Shown piece after piece: positions 60,827-64,000 of a stretch of 64,000 nt of DNA; the first letter of the stretch is position 1; each line of letters starts with the position of its first letter. Both the position numbers and the translations under genes were made by a program. The stretch comes from Synchiropus splendidus. Its lineage: Eukaryota > Chordata > Actinopteri > Syngnathiformes > Callionymidae. The notes under the pieces were generated by a model. It saw nothing but the letters and a program-made list of their open reading frames with translations, did not search any database and had not been told where the DNA came from. The stretch spans positions 11,799,001 to 11,863,000 of the forward strand of contig NC_071335.1 of assembly GCF_027744825.2 (NCBI RefSeq), in the 5' to 3' direction.

Positions 60827-61366
60827 CCATAGAGACTAAAACCACTACTTCTCGCTTAAGAAGGAAAACAATAAAGGGCATTTCCTCCGCATGCTGTCTT
60901 GTTTAACTCCAAGGCAGTGAAGGAGGAAACGCCCTTGACATGCTGATGCAGTTTCGAGGTCTTTTGACTCAAAGTGTGACCATTTCTCTGTCATTAAGGA
61001 GCAGAAATGTTTCAAAATTCGGTAGTTTTACATCTGGAAACAATGTAGAGTAGGGAGAGGAGGCGAAAAGGTTAAAATTACACACTCACTATGACATAGG
61101 ATGGAATCCAACTCAAGTTTATGCAAATAGGAGGTCAACTTTCGTATCATTGCAAACGTTTCACTCAACATTCTGGAGCACATCCGATCGATGTGACTAA
61201 CAGCTGTCTGGGAAGCTGCCTGTGCTACAAGATAAAGAATAAATATGGAGGGGAAACTGTAGTGTAGATAAAGGCTCAGCACGACAGCTGTTGGCCTAAG
61301 TAAGCAACTTCCGTTACAGTGGACAAACAAGCAGCCTCCATCTTCTATAAAACACACAAATCAGAA

Positions 61367-61372
61367 TTTATT
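61367..61372 (-). terminator. Poly(A) signal of f8a
   Basis: AATAAA on the minus strand lies about 190 bp past the f8a stop codon. Confidence 0.55.
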
Positions 61373-61559
61373 TCACCACATGGGACACTTCATCACCAGT
61401 CAATAAAGTTTCATTATGGGAAAACAGGACACACAATACACACTGATTTTAAAAGTCAGATTGGTGCTGCCTTAAACCCTAAAAACAAGTCTTAAAACAG
61501 ACCTAGTTCAAGGAGAAAGGTTCCCGAAGGAAGACAAAAAAAGTGTAAACAGAAGGCGC

Positions 61560-63974
61560 CTAAATGCCTTGTCCAGATGGTGTGATGCGCTCCTGAACCA
61601 CCAGGTGGAGCAGGTGGTTCTGCTCAGCTGTCAGAAGTGGCCTGAGTAAGAAACAAAAGCATTTAGACAAGACTGGAGAATGTCAGGGGAAAGAACAAGA
61701 ATTAAGACTGAAGCGACTTTAAAGAAATGAAAACAACCCAAAAAACGGCTCACCATAGTTCCGTCTGAAGAGACTTGAGGGACTCTGTGTCCTTCTCCTG
61801 ACACGCCATCTGCAAAACACATCTACTGTAACACTGGGGAATAATGAAACCCGTCAGAGGAGCTTCACAACAAGTACCGCTGAATACTTTATAGCTACCA
61901 CTCCAAAACATGCATCTCTTCACTAGAGAAGTAACTGAAAGTGAACCCAAGTCACATTTTTGCAATGCGAAACTGAACTCCCTTGTCGGAAGCAGCTTCC
62001 CGTTTTCCTGTGTGAATTCTGACAGTCACAATGACGCTCACCACGACTGACTGCAGGAGCAGGAAGACGTTCTCAGGCAGGAACAAGACTGGAGGAAAGC
62101 ACATTAAGAGACCTTCATGAGGACTTATTTATCACTTCCACTCAGAAGTAAAAGCGCGATCTGTATGATTTAGAGTGGTGTGTGCTCAAATGCTTACCCT
62201 GGCTGTGCGGGTCGAAGGACTCCCAAGCGTATCGCTCCAGTGTTTGTGCGTGTTCTGGTAAAAGCTTCTGTGGGGGAGGCTGGGGAGACATTTTTACACA
62301 GTCAGCATGTCTCCCAACTAACTGAGTAATGTATGACACTGGAAAAAAATGTCATTTGTTTCAGTCATTTTCTTTGGTCATTTATTGTAGTTTTTCTGAA
62401 AATGATAGTTATTTTTCCTATAACATGGACTTTTTCCGACCTCAATAGAAGGCTTTTTTGGTTTATTTAAACATCCAATTTTTTCCCCAGCCGATATCCT
62501 TTTTTACAGGCACCATTTCAGCATGCGGGGCAGGACAGGATGGGGAGCAGGAAGGGGCGTGGCTTGTTGAGGAGCTGCATGTCCTGAACCACTCAAACTT
62601 ATCCCTAAAGACGGCACACTATAGCAGTAGATGTTTATTTCAATCCCTACATACAACAACTCTCTCATCTCAACTTGATCTGGGGGATGAACAGTTCTTA
62701 TCATTTCTGCCTATTTTTTCCAATATATTTCCTTTACCCAGGAATACATGAATGTTTCTTCATGTTGATTTTCAGAGTGAGCCGTTTATAGAAGCAACTT
62801 CATCACATGCAGTTCCTCAGCAAACCCCGCCCCCTGCCCTGCTTCCTGTCCTCTCTACATTGAACATTGAAACACAACAAAAAAGGGATGAAAAAAATAC
62901 ATTGCATGTATTATATTATATATTGTATAATATTGTATGTAAAGAAAACACTGGGCTAAAACATTTTTGTACTGATGTAGGACAAACTCCAAGCAAAAAG
63001 AGAAAAGACTGAGGACATAAAAACATAATTTGATGCTCGTTTTTCTTTCCGTGAAATCCAGAGTTTTTTGCTTTTCACCGCAAATATTACGGCCCCATAC
63101 ATAATTTTTCTCAGTCATGTCAGCAGAGGGGTAAATGACAGCTATAACTGCAGGCAGCGACACTAAAAATCAATGGACTTACCTCCAGCAGCATCAGCAG
63201 CAAAACTCTGGAGATCTCACATTTTGCCATAATGTCAAGAAACGCACCTGGAAGTGGGTGGATGAAAAGACAACAATGGTTCACATGAAAAGCAGATGCT
63301 TATATGATGCAGTTCGTACCAACTGGAGTGTTGGTGCCTGGCAGAAGCAGACCCTTCTCCTGACACATGATCTGCATATCTGTAAACACTGACAATGCAC
63401 CGTCATAGTCACCTACAAAGGAAGGGAGACACAGTATCAGCCCATGATGGAGACAGCATCGTCAGTGGCAAGTATTAAACTCACGTGTGAGAATTTTACA
63501 AGTCGCCATTTCTCCCAAAGACATCAAAGCTTCAACTGGGGTCTGAAACTGCAGCTCAGAGGCTCTCTGGTAATGAACGATGGCCTCACCGGGTCGATTC
63601 ATCTCCTGCTCAAACCCAACATAAAAACGCAAACGTAAGGCATCCACTTAGAAAATACACACTGACATGTTTGTACGTTTTTACCTTGAGCGCATTTCCT
63701 AGTTCCAGACACAGACTGGCCGCCATCACAGGCTGGTTCATCTCTATGTAAACCTACGGGACAAAAGCATCAGTGGGCTTCGGAGCAGTGAAATCCACCA
63801 CGCAGTCAGTGCACCTTGATGGCAAAGCTGTAGCAGTTAAGCGCGGCCTGAAGATGCTCATCAAAGCCAGGAGCCTGCAAGGCCCAGTTCTCCTGCTCCG
63901 ATGAGAGAAAGAGGCGGGCAGCATCGGTTAATGCCAGAGCTTCTCCTGGAGCATTGAAAAGAGTCTGTTCACAC
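61560..63974 (-). CDS. f8a: F8A / HAP40 (factor VIII intron 22 protein), 3' part
   Basis: HAP40 is the helical-repeat partner that folds with and stabilises huntingtin and links it to Rab5 endosomes. Coding exons in transcript order: 63815-63974, 63685-63753, 63485-63605, 63320-63412, 63183-63247, 62198-62279, 62042-62088, 61754-61809, 61560-61641. Further 5' exons lie past the window end. All junctions keep frame. Recognisable family blocks are [93 protein letters not shown] and the C terminus [20 protein letters not shown]. They line up colinearly with human F8A1, whose gene is intronless, so at least eight introns here are a clear structural difference. The exons are short (47-160 nt), as in a compact fish gene. 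It is transcribed towards the emp2-like gene (convergent). Confidence 0.95.
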
Positions 63975-64000
63975 CTGCCAGCAGGAAACAAAAAGCAGAC

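Noticed and set aside
1..64000. tRNA, rRNA, CRISPR, phage or viral genes
   Set aside because: None recognised on either strand. The window is ordinary vertebrate nuclear DNA.

Overview
This window is nuclear DNA from a bony fish, most likely a spiny-rayed (percomorph) teleost. The evidence is split genes with GT-AG introns (many under 150 bp), CA/GT microsatellites, decayed fish-type LINE and hAT fragments, a fish-style egg-coat gene and a tandem cone/rod phosphodiesterase gamma family. I saw no operons, CRISPR arrays, phage or viral genes. All gene models below were assembled by hand from splice sites and reading-frame continuity.

Layout. (1) 2.5-12.8 kb: a cluster of PDE6 inhibitory gamma subunit genes. 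There are two nearly identical minus-strand copies (4658-4950 and 9433-9725), one plus-strand copy (12456-12757) and a degenerate minus-strand relic near 2505-2640. Retrotransposon debris lies between them. (2) 15.65-43.73 kb, minus strand: a 13-exon rbfox2 splicing-factor gene (453 codons before the stop), with a CpG-rich promoter region at 43.4-44.6 kb, large introns and sense-strand UGCAUG motifs that suggest self-regulation. (3) 45.6-54.2 kb, minus strand: a 17-exon egg-coat (zona pellucida domain) gene predicted to encode 1515 aa. Its order is signal peptide, two ZP-N-like units, about 640 residues of Pro-rich tandem repeats, two more ZP-N-like units, a trefoil domain and a ZP module. (4) 57.3-60.6 kb, plus strand: a four-coding-exon emp2-like tetraspan gene (157 aa) in which the two usual extracellular-loop cysteines are tryptophans. 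(5) 61.35 kb to beyond the window end, minus strand: f8a (HAP40, the huntingtin partner), with at least nine coding exons here and its 5' end outside the window.

These genes do not form one pathway: phototransduction, RNA splicing, egg envelope, membrane scaffolding and huntingtin binding are simply neighbours. The most notable observations are the PDE6-gamma amplification with apparent homogenisation, the UGCAUG cluster in a 300-bp rbfox2 intron, a candidate internal first exon of rbfox2 beside a 530-bp purine tract, the mosaic ZP protein, the Cys-to-Trp pair in the emp2-like protein, and the many-exon f8a (single-exon in human).
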